From JAFHCF01 sp048497495 (GTDB lineage: Bacteria > Pseudomonadota > Alphaproteobacteria > Rhizobiales > Ancalomicrobiaceae), in assembly GCA_048497495.1 (NCBI GenBank), contig JAFHCF010000071.1:1-20103 (forward strand): a DNA stretch of 20,103 nt, written 5' to 3'. The notes under the pieces were generated by a model. It did no database searches. It saw only the letters and a list, made by a program, of their open reading frames with translations, and had not been told where the DNA came from. A program made the position numbers and the translations under genes. Numbering within the stretch: the first letter of the stretch is position 1; every line of letters begins with the position of its first letter. Shown here one piece after another: positions 6,227 through 13,275 of this stretch.

Positions 6227-7684
6227 ATGAGCGTCGACAATGGTATGAATTCGGCCGGCGCCGACAGCCGGCTCTATGCCGATCATGCGAAGATCTACCC
6301 CGCCGCGGTTTCCGGCACCTTCCGCAACATCAAGTGGGCGATTCTCGTTCTCGGCCTGGGAATCTATTACTTCCTGCCGTTCCTGCGCTGGACGCGGGCG
6401 GCGGGCCAGCCCGATCAGGCGATCCTGCTCGATCTGCCGGGCCGGCGCTTCTATTTCTTCTTCATCGAGATCTGGCCGCAGGAAGTCTATTACGTCACCG
6501 GCCTGATGATCATCGCCGCCTTCGTGCTGTTCCTGATGAACGCCGTCGCCGGCCGCATCTGGTGTGGCTACCTGTGCCCGCAGACGGTGTGGACCGATCT
6601 CTTCTTCGCCGTCGAGCGCTTGTTCCAGGGCGACCGGCGCGAGCAGATGAAGCGCGACAAGGGTCCCTTCACCTTCGACAAGGCCTGGCGCAAGGCCGCG
6701 ACCCACGCGGTGTGGATCCTCGTCGCGTGGTGGACCGGCGGCGCCTGGGTCCTCTACTTCGCCGACGCGCCGACGTTGGTGTGGGAACTCGCCACCTTCC
6801 AGGCGCCGTCGATCGCCTATGTCTGGATCGCCATCCTCACCGGTACGACCTATCTGCTCGCCGGCTTCGCCCGCGAACAGGTCTGTCTCTACATGTGTCC
6901 CTGGCCGCGCATCCAGGCGGCGCTGACCGACGAATGGGCGCTCAACGTCTCCTATCGGGTCGATCGCGGCGAACCGCGCGGCAGCCTCAAGCAGAACCGG
7001 AAGCTCGGGGAAGCGGGCGAACCCGCCGGCGACTGCATCGACTGCGGCCAGTGCGTCACCGTCTGTCCGACCGGCGTCGACATTCGCGAGGGCCTGCAGA
7101 TGGGCTGCATCCAGTGCGGCCTGTGCATCGATGCCTGCGATACCGTCATGGCCAAGATCGGCAAGCCGGCGCGGCTCATCGGCTACGACACCGACATCAA
7201 CATCGAGCGTCGCGAACGCGGCGAGGCGGCGATCTATCGCCCCATTCGCCCGCGCACGATGATCTACGTGGTCCTGATCACCATCGCCATGGCGGTGATC
7301 GGCTGGAAGCTCTCGACCCGCGCCACCGTCGGCATCAACGTGTTGCACGACCGCAACCCGCAGTATGTCGCCAATTCCGACGGTTCGATCCGCAACGGCT
7401 ATACCGTGCGCCTGCTCAACAAGGAGCCGGCGACCCGCATCCTCCGGGTGCGCGTCGACGGCCTGCCGCCGGGGGCGAAGTTGGATTCCAACGCCGCCGA
7501 CCGCCATGAGAACGGCGATTCCACTCTGGTCTTCACCGTCGAGTCCGATCAGACCCGCGAGACGCGCGTCCTGATCACGGTGCCGCCGGAGGCGAAGCTC
7601 GAGAAGTCGATGCCCGTCCATTTCGCCATCACCGACGAGCACGGCGAGACCGCGACGGCGAAGGACTTCTTCAAGGCGCCGTGA
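6227..7684 (+). CDS. ccoG: cbb3 oxidase assembly ferredoxin/cupric reductase (CcoG/FixG)
   Basis: CcoG is a membrane iron-sulfur protein needed for cbb3 assembly. Work on Rhodobacter capsulatus indicates it reduces Cu(II) to Cu(I). The 485-residue protein has several membrane helices, Cys113/Cys117 in WCGYLCPQT and Cys220/Cys224 in CLYMCPW. Two [4Fe-4S] motifs follow: Cys270-x2-Cys273-x2-Cys276-x3-Cys280 and Cys294-x2-Cys297-x2-Cys300-x3-Cys304. A last helix (about 344-360) and a C-terminal periplasmic Ig-like domain end it, as in FixG. The ATG at 6227 is preceded by GAGGGACGGG. It heads ccoGHIS and is separated from ccoP by 543 bases, so it may have its own promoter. Confidence 0.96.
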   Translation: MSVDNGMNSAGADSRLYADHAKIYPAAVSGTFRNIKWAILVLGLGIYYFLPFLRWTRAAGQPDQAILLDLPGRRFYFFFIEIWPQEVYYVTGLMIIAAFVLFLMNAVAGRIWCGYLCPQTVWTDLFFAVERLFQGDRREQMKRDKGPFTFDKAWRKAATHAVWILVAWWTGGAWVLYFADAPTLVWELATFQAPSIAYVWIAILTGTTYLLAGFAREQVCLYMCPWPRIQAALTDEWALNVSYRVDRGEPRGSLKQNRKLGEAGEPAGDCIDCGQCVTVCPTGVDIREGLQMGCIQCGLCIDACDTVMAKIGKPARLIGYDTDINIERRERGEAAIYRPIRPRTMIYVVLITIAMAVIGWKLSTRATVGINVLHDRNPQYVANSDGSIRNGYTVRLLNKEPATRILRVRVDGLPPGAKLDSNAADRHENGDSTLVFTVESDQTRETRVLITVPPEAKLEKSMPVHFAITDEHGETATAKDFFKAP

Positions 7685-7796
7685 GGCGTAGCGTCCGGCG
7701 AGGCGGTTTCGCGCCCCGCCGGATCTTCCCGAAAGGGAACAACGTGGTGAGATGGTCCGGGCGCCGCCCGGTCGCGAACGATGCCTGGAGGGGCGG

Positions 7797-8324
7797 ATGA
7801 CGATGTCCTCGAACCGTACCGACGAACCCGGCGAAGGCGAATTCCGCCTGACCGGCCGTCATGTCCTGATGATCCTGCTCGGCGTCTTCGCCTTCGTCGC
7901 GGCGGTCAACGGCTACATGATCTGGCGGGCGATCGGATCCTTCCCCGGCGTCGTCACCGAATCGTCCTACCGCGACAGCCAGAGATTCAACAAGGCGATC
8001 GCCGATGCCCACCTGCAGGCGGCGCGCCATTGGCGGATCGACGCCAAGGCCGACCGCGGTCCGGACGGCCGGGTCGTCGTCCGACTCGAGGCCAAGGATG
8101 CCCAGGGCGCGCCGATCACCGGCGTCGCCTTCCGCGCCACCCTCCAGCATCCCGCCAACCGGGCGCTCGACCACGTCGTCCCGCTCGCCGCCGTCGCCGG
8201 CGCCACCGGTGTCTTCGAGGGCGCCGCGACCGGTGTCGGCGAGGGCAAGTGGGGCATGGAAGTGGAGGGCGAGAGCGCCGAGGGCCGGGTCTTCCTGTCG
8301 CAGAACTCGCTCTACCTGCGCTGA
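7797..8324 (+). CDS. ccoH: cbb3 oxidase assembly protein CcoH/FixH
   Basis: CcoH is a small membrane protein that stays associated with cbb3 oxidase and is needed for its assembly. The 175-residue product has a cytoplasmic N-terminus, one membrane helix (about 22-44) and a periplasmic beta-rich domain. SSYRDSQRFNKAIADA and WGMEVEG are typical FixH features. GGAGGGG (7787-7793) lies just before ATG 7797; ATG 7803 two codons on is an equally good choice by spacing. An upstream in-frame ATG at 7752 would add residues unlike the family and ignores this site. The gene lies 112 bases after ccoG and 42 before ccoI. Confidence 0.9.
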   Translation: MTMSSNRTDEPGEGEFRLTGRHVLMILLGVFAFVAAVNGYMIWRAIGSFPGVVTESSYRDSQRFNKAIADAHLQAARHWRIDAKADRGPDGRVVVRLEAKDAQGAPITGVAFRATLQHPANRALDHVVPLAAVAGATGVFEGAATGVGEGKWGMEVEGESAEGRVFLSQNSLYLR

Positions 8325-8366
8325 TCCCCGCCGCTCCAACGCCATCAGAGGACGGTCTCGCCGCCC

Positions 8367-10601
8367 ATGACCTCCGCCGAAAGTGATTGGGACGCCTTCG
8401 CCACCGCCAAGCCCGACGGCACGGTCCACATGGACCTCGCCGTCGAGGGCATCACCTGCGCCGCCTGCATGTCGACCATCGAGCGCGGCCTGCGCAACAT
8501 GCCCGGCGTCACCGAGGCGCGGGTCAACCTCACCACCCACCGTCTCGCCCTCGGCTGGACCCCGGGGGAGGCCGAGGCGGGCGCCATCGTCCGCCGCCTG
8601 GAGAAGCTCGGCTATCGCGCCCACCCCTTCGATCCCGGCCGCCGCTCGGTCGAGGAGGAGGCCGAGGCCAAGGAACTCCTGCGCTGCATGGGGGTCGCGG
8701 GCTTCGGCGCGATGAACATCATGTTGCTGTCGGTGTCGGTGTGGGCCGGCAACGTCTCCGACATCGACCCCGCCACCCGCGACCTCTTCCATTGGATCTC
8801 GGCGCTGATCGCGCTGCCGGTCGCGGCTTACTCCGGCCGGCCGTTCTTCCGCTCCGCCTTTCGCGCCCTCCGGGCGTTTCGCACCAACATGGACGTGCCG
8901 ATCTCGATCGGCGTCGTGCTGACGCTCGGCCTGTCGGTGTTCGAGACCCTGCGCTCGGCGCCGGAGGCCTATTTCGATTCCGCCGTGATGCTGCTGTTCT
9001 TCCTGCTCACCGGCCGCTTCCTCGATCACAACATGCGCCGGCGCACCCGCTCGGTCGCCGAGAACGTCGCGGCCCTTCGGGTCGAGGCCGCCTCCAAGCT
9101 GATGCCCGACGGCACGCTGCGCGACGTGCCGCTCTCCAAGATCGATCCCGGCGACATCGTGGTGGTGCGCGCCGGCGAGAGGGTCTCGGTCGACGGCATC
9201 GTCGAGGACGGCGCCTCCGACATCGATCAGAGCCTGGTCACCGGCGAGACCACCCTGGTGCCGGTCGGCGCCGGCGCCCGCGTCCATGCCGGCACCCTCA
9301 ACGTCGGCGGTGTCCTGCGCGTCCGGGTGACGGCGGCGACCGAGGGCACGCTGCTCGACGAGGTCAACCGCCTGCTCGAGAGCGCCGCCCAGGCCAAGTC
9401 GAAATACATGCGCCTCGCCGATCGCGCCGCCAGCGCCTACGCGCCGGTGGTCCACGCCTCGGCCCTCCTCACCTTCCTCGGCTGGTGGCTGGTCGCCGGC
9501 CACGGCGTCGCCGATAGTCTGGTGATCGCCGTCTCGGTGCTGATCATCACCTGTCCCTGCGCCCTGGCGCTGGCCATTCCGGCGGTCCAGGTCGTCACCT
9601 CCGGCATTCTCTTCAAGGCCGGCGTGCTGCTCCATTCCGGCGACGCCATCGAGCGGCTGGCGGTGGTCGACACCGTCGTCTTCGACAAGACCGGCACCCT
9701 GACCCTGCCCGAGCCGCGCCTGTCGAACGGCGAGGAGATCGACGCCGAACGTCTCGCCGCCGCCGGCCGCCTCGCCCGCGCCAGCCGCCATCCGCTCGGC
9801 TGGGCCCTGGCCGAGGTCACCCGCGCCGTGGCGCCGCCGCTCGAGGTGCGCGAGGAGCCGGGGCGCGGCATCGAGGGCGTCGTCGACGGCCGTCTCGAAC
9901 GCCTCGGCTCGCCCGCCTTCTGCGGGGCCGAGGAGGCCGAGGTCGCCCGCCTCCACGCCCGCTTCCCCGGTGCCTCGCTCGTCGCCCACCGCCGGGACGA
10001 GGGCGACGTCGTCGTCTTCGCGCTCGAGCAGGGCCTGCGCCGCGACGCCCGCGAGGTGGTGGATCGGCTGAAGGCCATGGGGCTTGCGATCGTGATCCTC
10101 TCCGGTGATCGCGAGACCGCCGTCGCCGAGGTCGCCGCCGCGCTCGGCGTGACCGACTGGGCCGCCGGCCTCGGTCCGACCGACAAGATCGCCCGCCTCG
10201 AGGCCCTGAAGGCGGAGGGCCGCCGGGTGCTGATGGTCGGCGACGGCCTCAACGACGCCCCGGCGCTCGCCGCCGCCCACGTCTCGCTGTCGCCGGTCAC
10301 CGCCGTCCATCTGAGCCAAGCTGCCGCCGACGCCGTCTTCCTCGGCGATCGGCTGGCGCCCGTCGTCGCCTCGCTGACCGTCGCCCGCCGCGCCCGTGCC
10401 GCGATGATCCAGAACCTCTGGCTGTCGGGCGGCTACAACCTGATCGCCGTGCCCTTCGCCGTCGCCGGGCTGGTGACGCCGCTGATCGCCGCGCTCGCCA
10501 TGTCGGGGTCTTCGGTGATCGTCACCCTCAACGCGCTGCGCCTGCGTTTCGGCACCACCGGGAGCCACGAACCACGCCGCCGCCCGCCCGCCGCGACTTG
10601 A
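8367..10601 (+). CDS. ccoI: Copper-exporting P1B-type ATPase for cbb3 assembly (CcoI/FixI)
   Basis: CcoI moves Cu(I) across the membrane to supply the CuB site of CcoN. The 744-residue protein has an N-terminal metal-binding domain with GITCAAC (Cys31, Cys34), membrane helices, and the actuator TGE (292-294). The intramembrane metal site is Cys396-Pro-Cys398, the phosphorylated aspartate is in DKTGT (440-444), the HP motif is 475-476, and the hinge is GDGLND (625-630). ATG 8367 has AGAGGACGG upstream. Position between ccoH and ccoS separates it from general copper-efflux ATPases (CopA). Confidence 0.96.
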   Translation: MTSAESDWDAFATAKPDGTVHMDLAVEGITCAACMSTIERGLRNMPGVTEARVNLTTHRLALGWTPGEAEAGAIVRRLEKLGYRAHPFDPGRRSVEEEAEAKELLRCMGVAGFGAMNIMLLSVSVWAGNVSDIDPATRDLFHWISALIALPVAAYSGRPFFRSAFRALRAFRTNMDVPISIGVVLTLGLSVFETLRSAPEAYFDSAVMLLFFLLTGRFLDHNMRRRTRSVAENVAALRVEAASKLMPDGTLRDVPLSKIDPGDIVVVRAGERVSVDGIVEDGASDIDQSLVTGETTLVPVGAGARVHAGTLNVGGVLRVRVTAATEGTLLDEVNRLLESAAQAKSKYMRLADRAASAYAPVVHASALLTFLGWWLVAGHGVADSLVIAVSVLIITCPCALALAIPAVQVVTSGILFKAGVLLHSGDAIERLAVVDTVVFDKTGTLTLPEPRLSNGEEIDAERLAAAGRLARASRHPLGWALAEVTRAVAPPLEVREEPGRGIEGVVDGRLERLGSPAFCGAEEAEVARLHARFPGASLVAHRRDEGDVVVFALEQGLRRDAREVVDRLKAMGLAIVILSGDRETAVAEVAAALGVTDWAAGLGPTDKIARLEALKAEGRRVLMVGDGLNDAPALAAAHVSLSPVTAVHLSQAAADAVFLGDRLAPVVASLTVARRARAAMIQNLWLSGGYNLIAVPFAVAGLVTPLIAALAMSGSSVIVTLNALRLRFGTTGSHEPRRRPPAAT

Positions 10602-10603
10602 CC

Positions 10604-10618
10604 CCCGCGTGTCGCGGG
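10604..10618 (+). other. Small hairpin between ccoI and ccoS
   Basis: CCCGCG (10604-10609) and CGCGGG (10613-10618) pair around TGT, two bases after the ccoI stop. No T-tract follows. It may lower expression of ccoS relative to ccoI or may be chance in GC-rich sequence. Confidence 0.3.
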
Positions 10619-10667
10619 CGCAGGTAGACCCGACCGACGAACGATCACCAGGACGGATGCCGATCCC

Positions 10668-10859
10668 ATGGACGTATTGATCTTTCTGGTGCCGATCGCC
10701 ATCGGCCTCGGCCTGCTCGGGCTCTTCGCCTTCCTGTGGAGCCTGAAGGCGGGTCAGTACGAGGATCTCGAGGGCGCCGGCTGGCGTATCCTCGACGACG
10801 ACGACCTGCCGGCCCGCAAGCCGGTGGAGAAGGCCGAGACGCCCACCAAAGGGGCGTGA
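10668..10859 (+). CDS. ccoS: cbb3 oxidase maturation protein CcoS/FixS
   Basis: CcoS is a short single-span membrane protein required for insertion of cofactors (haem and copper) into CcoN. The 63-residue product has one helix (about 3-26) and then WSLKAGQYEDLEGAGWRIL. The pattern WxxxxGQYxDLEGxxxRIL is the family signature. The aspartate-rich segment after it (DDDD) and the charged tail are normal. AGGACGG lies 11 bases before the ATG. It closes ccoGHIS and converges with hemA. Confidence 0.93.
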   Translation: MDVLIFLVPIAIGLGLLGLFAFLWSLKAGQYEDLEGAGWRILDDDDLPARKPVEKAETPTKGA

Positions 10860-10896
10860 CGGCGGGCCCCGCGCCATCTCGACCCGCGCGCGCCCC

Positions 10897-10929
10897 AAAA
10901 AAACGGCCCCGGTGTCGCCACCGAGGCCG
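10897..10929 (-). terminator. Intrinsic terminator of hemA
   Basis: Read on the - strand, an 11-bp stem (10929-10919 with 10914-10904, one G-U pair) closes a GCGA tetraloop and is followed by seven T residues (10903-10897). This is a textbook Rho-independent terminator, 50 bases past the hemA stop. On the + strand there is no T-tract after the hairpin, so it should act mainly on hemA. I see no separate terminator for ccoS. Confidence 0.92.
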
Positions 10930-10978
10930 ATGGACGCGAACGACCGAGGTCGCCGCGCGTCCCGGGAGAACGAGCCGA

Positions 10979-12265
10979 TCAGCCGCCCGAACGCGGCACC
11001 GCGACGCGGGTCACCGGCGGCGCGATCTCGTCGGCGTCGTCGCTGCGGCCGAGCGGTCCGGTCAGCTCCAGGCCGACCTTGTTCCACACCGCCACCAGAG
11101 CGTCGCGCAGTTCCTCGATCAACGCATCGTCGTGGAACGGCGTCGGGGTGACGCGCAGCCGCTCGGTGCCGCGCGGCACCGTCGGGTAGTTGATCGGCTG
11201 GATGTAGACGCCGTGCTCCTCGAGCAGCAGGTCCGAGGCCTTCTTGCACAGGTCCGGGTCGCCGACCATGATCGGCACGATGTGGGTTTCGCTCGGCATC
11301 ACCGGCAGTCCGGCGGCCCCGAGCACGTCCTTGACCCGCTGCGCCTGACGCTGCTGCATGTCGCGCTCGGCCGAGGAGCGCTTGAGGTGGCGGATCGACG
11401 CGGCGGCGGCCGCGGCGATCGCCGGGGGCAGCGCCGTGGTGAAGATGAAGCCCGGCGCATAGGAGCGCACCGCGTCGCAGATCGCCCTGGTCGCGGTGAT
11501 GTAGCCGCCGAGCGTGCCGAAGGCCTTGGCCAGGGTTCCCTCGATGACGTCGATCCGGTCCATCAGCCCCTCGCGATCGGCGATGCCGCCGCCGCGTGGG
11601 CCGTACATGCCGACCGCATGCACTTCGTCGATGTAGGTGAGCGCGCCGTATTTGTCCGCGAGGTCGCAGATCTCTCGGATCGGCGCGATGTCGCCGTCCA
11701 TCGAATAGACGCTCTCGAAGACGATCAGCTTGGCCCGGCCCGGCTCGGTCGCGGCGAGCAGTTCCTCGAGGTGTTCGACGTCGTTGTGACGCCAGAGCTT
11801 CTTCTCGCAGCCGGAGCGGCGGATGCCCTCGATCATCGAGGCATGATTGAGCTCGTCGGAGAGAATCAGGCAGTCCGGCATCAGCCGGGCGATGGTCGAG
11901 ATGCCGGCCTCGTTGGAGACGAAGCCGGAGGTGAAGACGAGACCCGCCTCCTTGCCGTGCAGGTCGGCGAGTTCGGCCTCGAGCTCGACCAGCGGGTGGG
12001 AGGTGCCGGAGATGTTGCGGGTCCCGCCGGCGCCGGTTCCGAGCCCTTGCGCGGTCTCGATCATCGCGCCGAGCACGCTCTGGTGCTGGCCCATGCCGAG
12101 ATAGTCGTTGGAGCACCACACCACGATCTCTCGGGCCTGGTCTTCCTTGCGCCACAGGGCGCGGGGAAACCGCCCGACGATCCGCTCCAGATCGGCGAAC
12201 ACGCGGTAGCGCTTTTCCGCCTTGAGTTGGTCGATGGCATCCTCAAAGATCGACTGATAGTTCAT
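10979..12265 (-). CDS. hemA: 5-aminolevulinate synthase (HemA, Shemin pathway)
   Basis: HemA condenses glycine and succinyl-CoA to 5-aminolevulinate with pyridoxal phosphate, the first step of haem synthesis in alphaproteobacteria. The 428-residue protein starts MNYQSIFEDAIDQLKAEKRYRVF, typical of bacterial ALAS. It shows WCSNDYLGMG (50-59), GTGAGGTRNISGT (76-88), DELNHASMI (137-145), the cofactor-binding Asp213 and His216 in YIDEVHAVG, and the Schiff-base Lys247 in TLAKAFG. The glycine-rich GTRNISG separates it from the related KBL and BioF enzymes. ATG 12265 has GAGGACGG two bases upstream; a much longer open frame upstream has no ALAS-like sequence. It is converged on by ccoS and has an FNR-type box about 214 bases upstream. 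Confidence 0.97.
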   Translation of the reverse strand: MNYQSIFEDAIDQLKAEKRYRVFADLERIVGRFPRALWRKEDQAREIVVWCSNDYLGMGQHQSVLGAMIETAQGLGTGAGGTRNISGTSHPLVELEAELADLHGKEAGLVFTSGFVSNEAGISTIARLMPDCLILSDELNHASMIEGIRRSGCEKKLWRHNDVEHLEELLAATEPGRAKLIVFESVYSMDGDIAPIREICDLADKYGALTYIDEVHAVGMYGPRGGGIADREGLMDRIDVIEGTLAKAFGTLGGYITATRAICDAVRSYAPGFIFTTALPPAIAAAAAASIRHLKRSSAERDMQQRQAQRVKDVLGAAGLPVMPSETHIVPIMVGDPDLCKKASDLLLEEHGVYIQPINYPTVPRGTERLRVTPTPFHDDALIEELRDALVAVWNKVGLELTGPLGRSDDADEIAPPVTRVAVPRSGG

Positions 12266-12445
12266 GTCCGTCCTCGAGCCCCTCTCACTCGTATGGTGGG
12301 CCGCTTCCGTCGTCGAACCCCGAGCTGCGGGATTTCCCTTGCCGCTCGAAGCCCCTCGTCGACGACTCGTCGGAACCGTCTTTCGTTCGGATCCAGATAC
12401 CGCGCGCCCGACGTTTCGCCGGCACGCACCCCTCGTTCTCGATGT

Positions 12446-12458
12446 CAGTCTATTAGAC
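12446..12458. promoter_or_regulatory. Inverted repeat at the predicted hemA -10 region
   Basis: AGTCTA-T-TAGACT is a perfect 6-bp inverted repeat with a one-base centre, in an AT-rich patch of GC-rich sequence. Class II activation from the FNR-type box at 12479-12492 would place the hemA start near 12444 and the -10 hexamer at about 12456-12451, within this palindrome. It could be the -10 element, an operator of another regulator, or both. Confidence 0.45.
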
Positions 12459-12478
12459 TTACAGGAATTCGAGGCACT

Positions 12479-12492
12479 TTGACCATGATCAA
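12479..12492 (-). promoter_or_regulatory. FNR/FixK-type box upstream of hemA
   Basis: TTGACCATGATCAA matches TTGAT-N4-ATCAA at nine of ten fixed positions. Centred at 12485.5, it would direct hemA transcription from near 12444 and give a leader of about 180 bases. A second, half-matching sequence, TTGACCATCCGTGA (12504-12517), lies 12 bases further upstream. The remaining 345-base spacer to the response regulator holds no gene. FnrL-dependent hemA expression is known in Rhodobacter, which supports the call. Confidence 0.82.
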
Positions 12493-12610
12493 CCCGGAGA
12501 AGTTTGACCATCCGTGAGCCTACGGACACGCGTCCCGTCGCCGCAGGGGACGAAGCAACCTGTTGTTCACCTTTCCAGGCGAGACTCCGCGACGTGGAGG
12601 AGACCCCCGC

Positions 12611-13105
12611 GTGAACCTCGATCTGGCATCCCTGACCTTCCTCGTCGTCGAGGACAGCGCCTACATGCGCACCATCCTGCGCACCATGCTGCAGGGGTTC
12701 GGCGCGCGCCGCATCGTCGAGGCGGAAGACGGCGCTTCGGGCCTGGAAGCCATGGATCGCGCCAATCCCGACATTCTGATCCTCGATTGGGTGATGCCGA
12801 TCCTCGACGGCGCCGACATGGTTCGGATGATCCGCAATCCGCAGAACCCCTTCGCCTACATTCCGGTGATCATGGTCACCGCCCACACCGAGCGCTCACG
12901 CATTCTCGAGGCGCGCAAGCTCGGCATTCACGAACTATTGTGCAAGCCGATCTCCGCCAAGTCGCTCTATCAGCGCATCGCCTCGGTGATCCTGCATCCG
13001 CGCGAGTTCGTGAAGACGCCGACCTATTTCGGACCGGCGCCGCGCGCCATCCGCAACCGTCAGAAGATCTGGCAGGCACGGCCGCAGGCCGCGGCCGGCG
13101 GCTAG
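12611..13105 (+). CDS. CheY-like single-domain response regulator
   Basis: The 164-residue protein is one receiver domain (about 8-126) with a short basic tail and no DNA-binding domain. The acidic pair is Glu14-Asp15 (VVEDS), the phosphorylated residue Asp59 (LILDWVMP), the switch Thr90 (MVTAH) and the conserved Lys112 (CKPIS). The tail FVKTPTYFGPAPRAIRNR resembles the YFGPDRR tail seen in many alphaproteobacterial receivers of this type. The start is GTG 12611, 8 bases after GGAGGAG; an in-frame TTG at 12563 lacks such a site. Partner kinase and output are unknown. It sits next to hemA, divergently, and shares its regulatory spacer. Confidence 0.87.
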   Translation: MNLDLASLTFLVVEDSAYMRTILRTMLQGFGARRIVEAEDGASGLEAMDRANPDILILDWVMPILDGADMVRMIRNPQNPFAYIPVIMVTAHTERSRILEARKLGIHELLCKPISAKSLYQRIASVILHPREFVKTPTYFGPAPRAIRNRQKIWQARPQAAAGG

Positions 13106-13147
13106 ACCATGTTCGACCGGACCGGATCGGTCCGGGAACGGCTCTAG
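13102..13147 (+). repeat. Nested hairpin at the end of the response regulator gene
   Basis: CCGGACCG (13117-13124) and CGGTCCGG (13128-13135) form a perfect stem around GAT. GTTC (13111-13114) pairs with GAAC (13136-13139), and CTAGA plus CC (13102-13108) pairs imperfectly with GGCTCTAG (13140-13147). The left arm begins in the TAG stop of the upstream gene. No T-tract follows. Its CTAGA-CAT start and GTTCGA core resemble the element at 5980, so the two may be copies of one intergenic palindrome family; it may also stabilise the transcript end. Confidence 0.55.
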
Positions 13148-13275
13148 TGCGACGCGGCCTGAGCCCGCCGGCTCCACGCCCGTCGATTTCCTCTCCCGAT
13201 CGCGCCCGCTTTGCCCTATGGGACGAGCGACGGCGAGGTCACGGCACGACGGCCGATACGCCACGGGGTGGAGAA

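Noticed and set aside
8447..8471. Idea that the P-type ATPase is a general copper-efflux pump (CopA)
   Set aside because: Its place between ccoH and ccoS, and the single N-terminal metal-binding domain, fit CcoI/FixI.
7671..12155. A very long open frame (about 1,490 codons) on the - strand
   Set aside because: It runs antisense to ccoH, ccoI and ccoS and out of frame with hemA. Its product is a low-complexity mix rich in Arg, Gly, Asp and His, typical of shadow frames in GC-rich genes.
12266..12886. N-terminal extension of the hemA frame
   Set aside because: It overlaps the FNR box and the response regulator start. ATG 12265 has a good ribosome-binding site and matches known HemA N-termini.
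12514..13275. Upstream extension of the murJ frame across the response regulator gene
   Set aside because: The frame stays open because of GC bias, but its sequence is Arg/Pro/His-rich and unrelated to MurJ. The response regulator in another frame explains the region.
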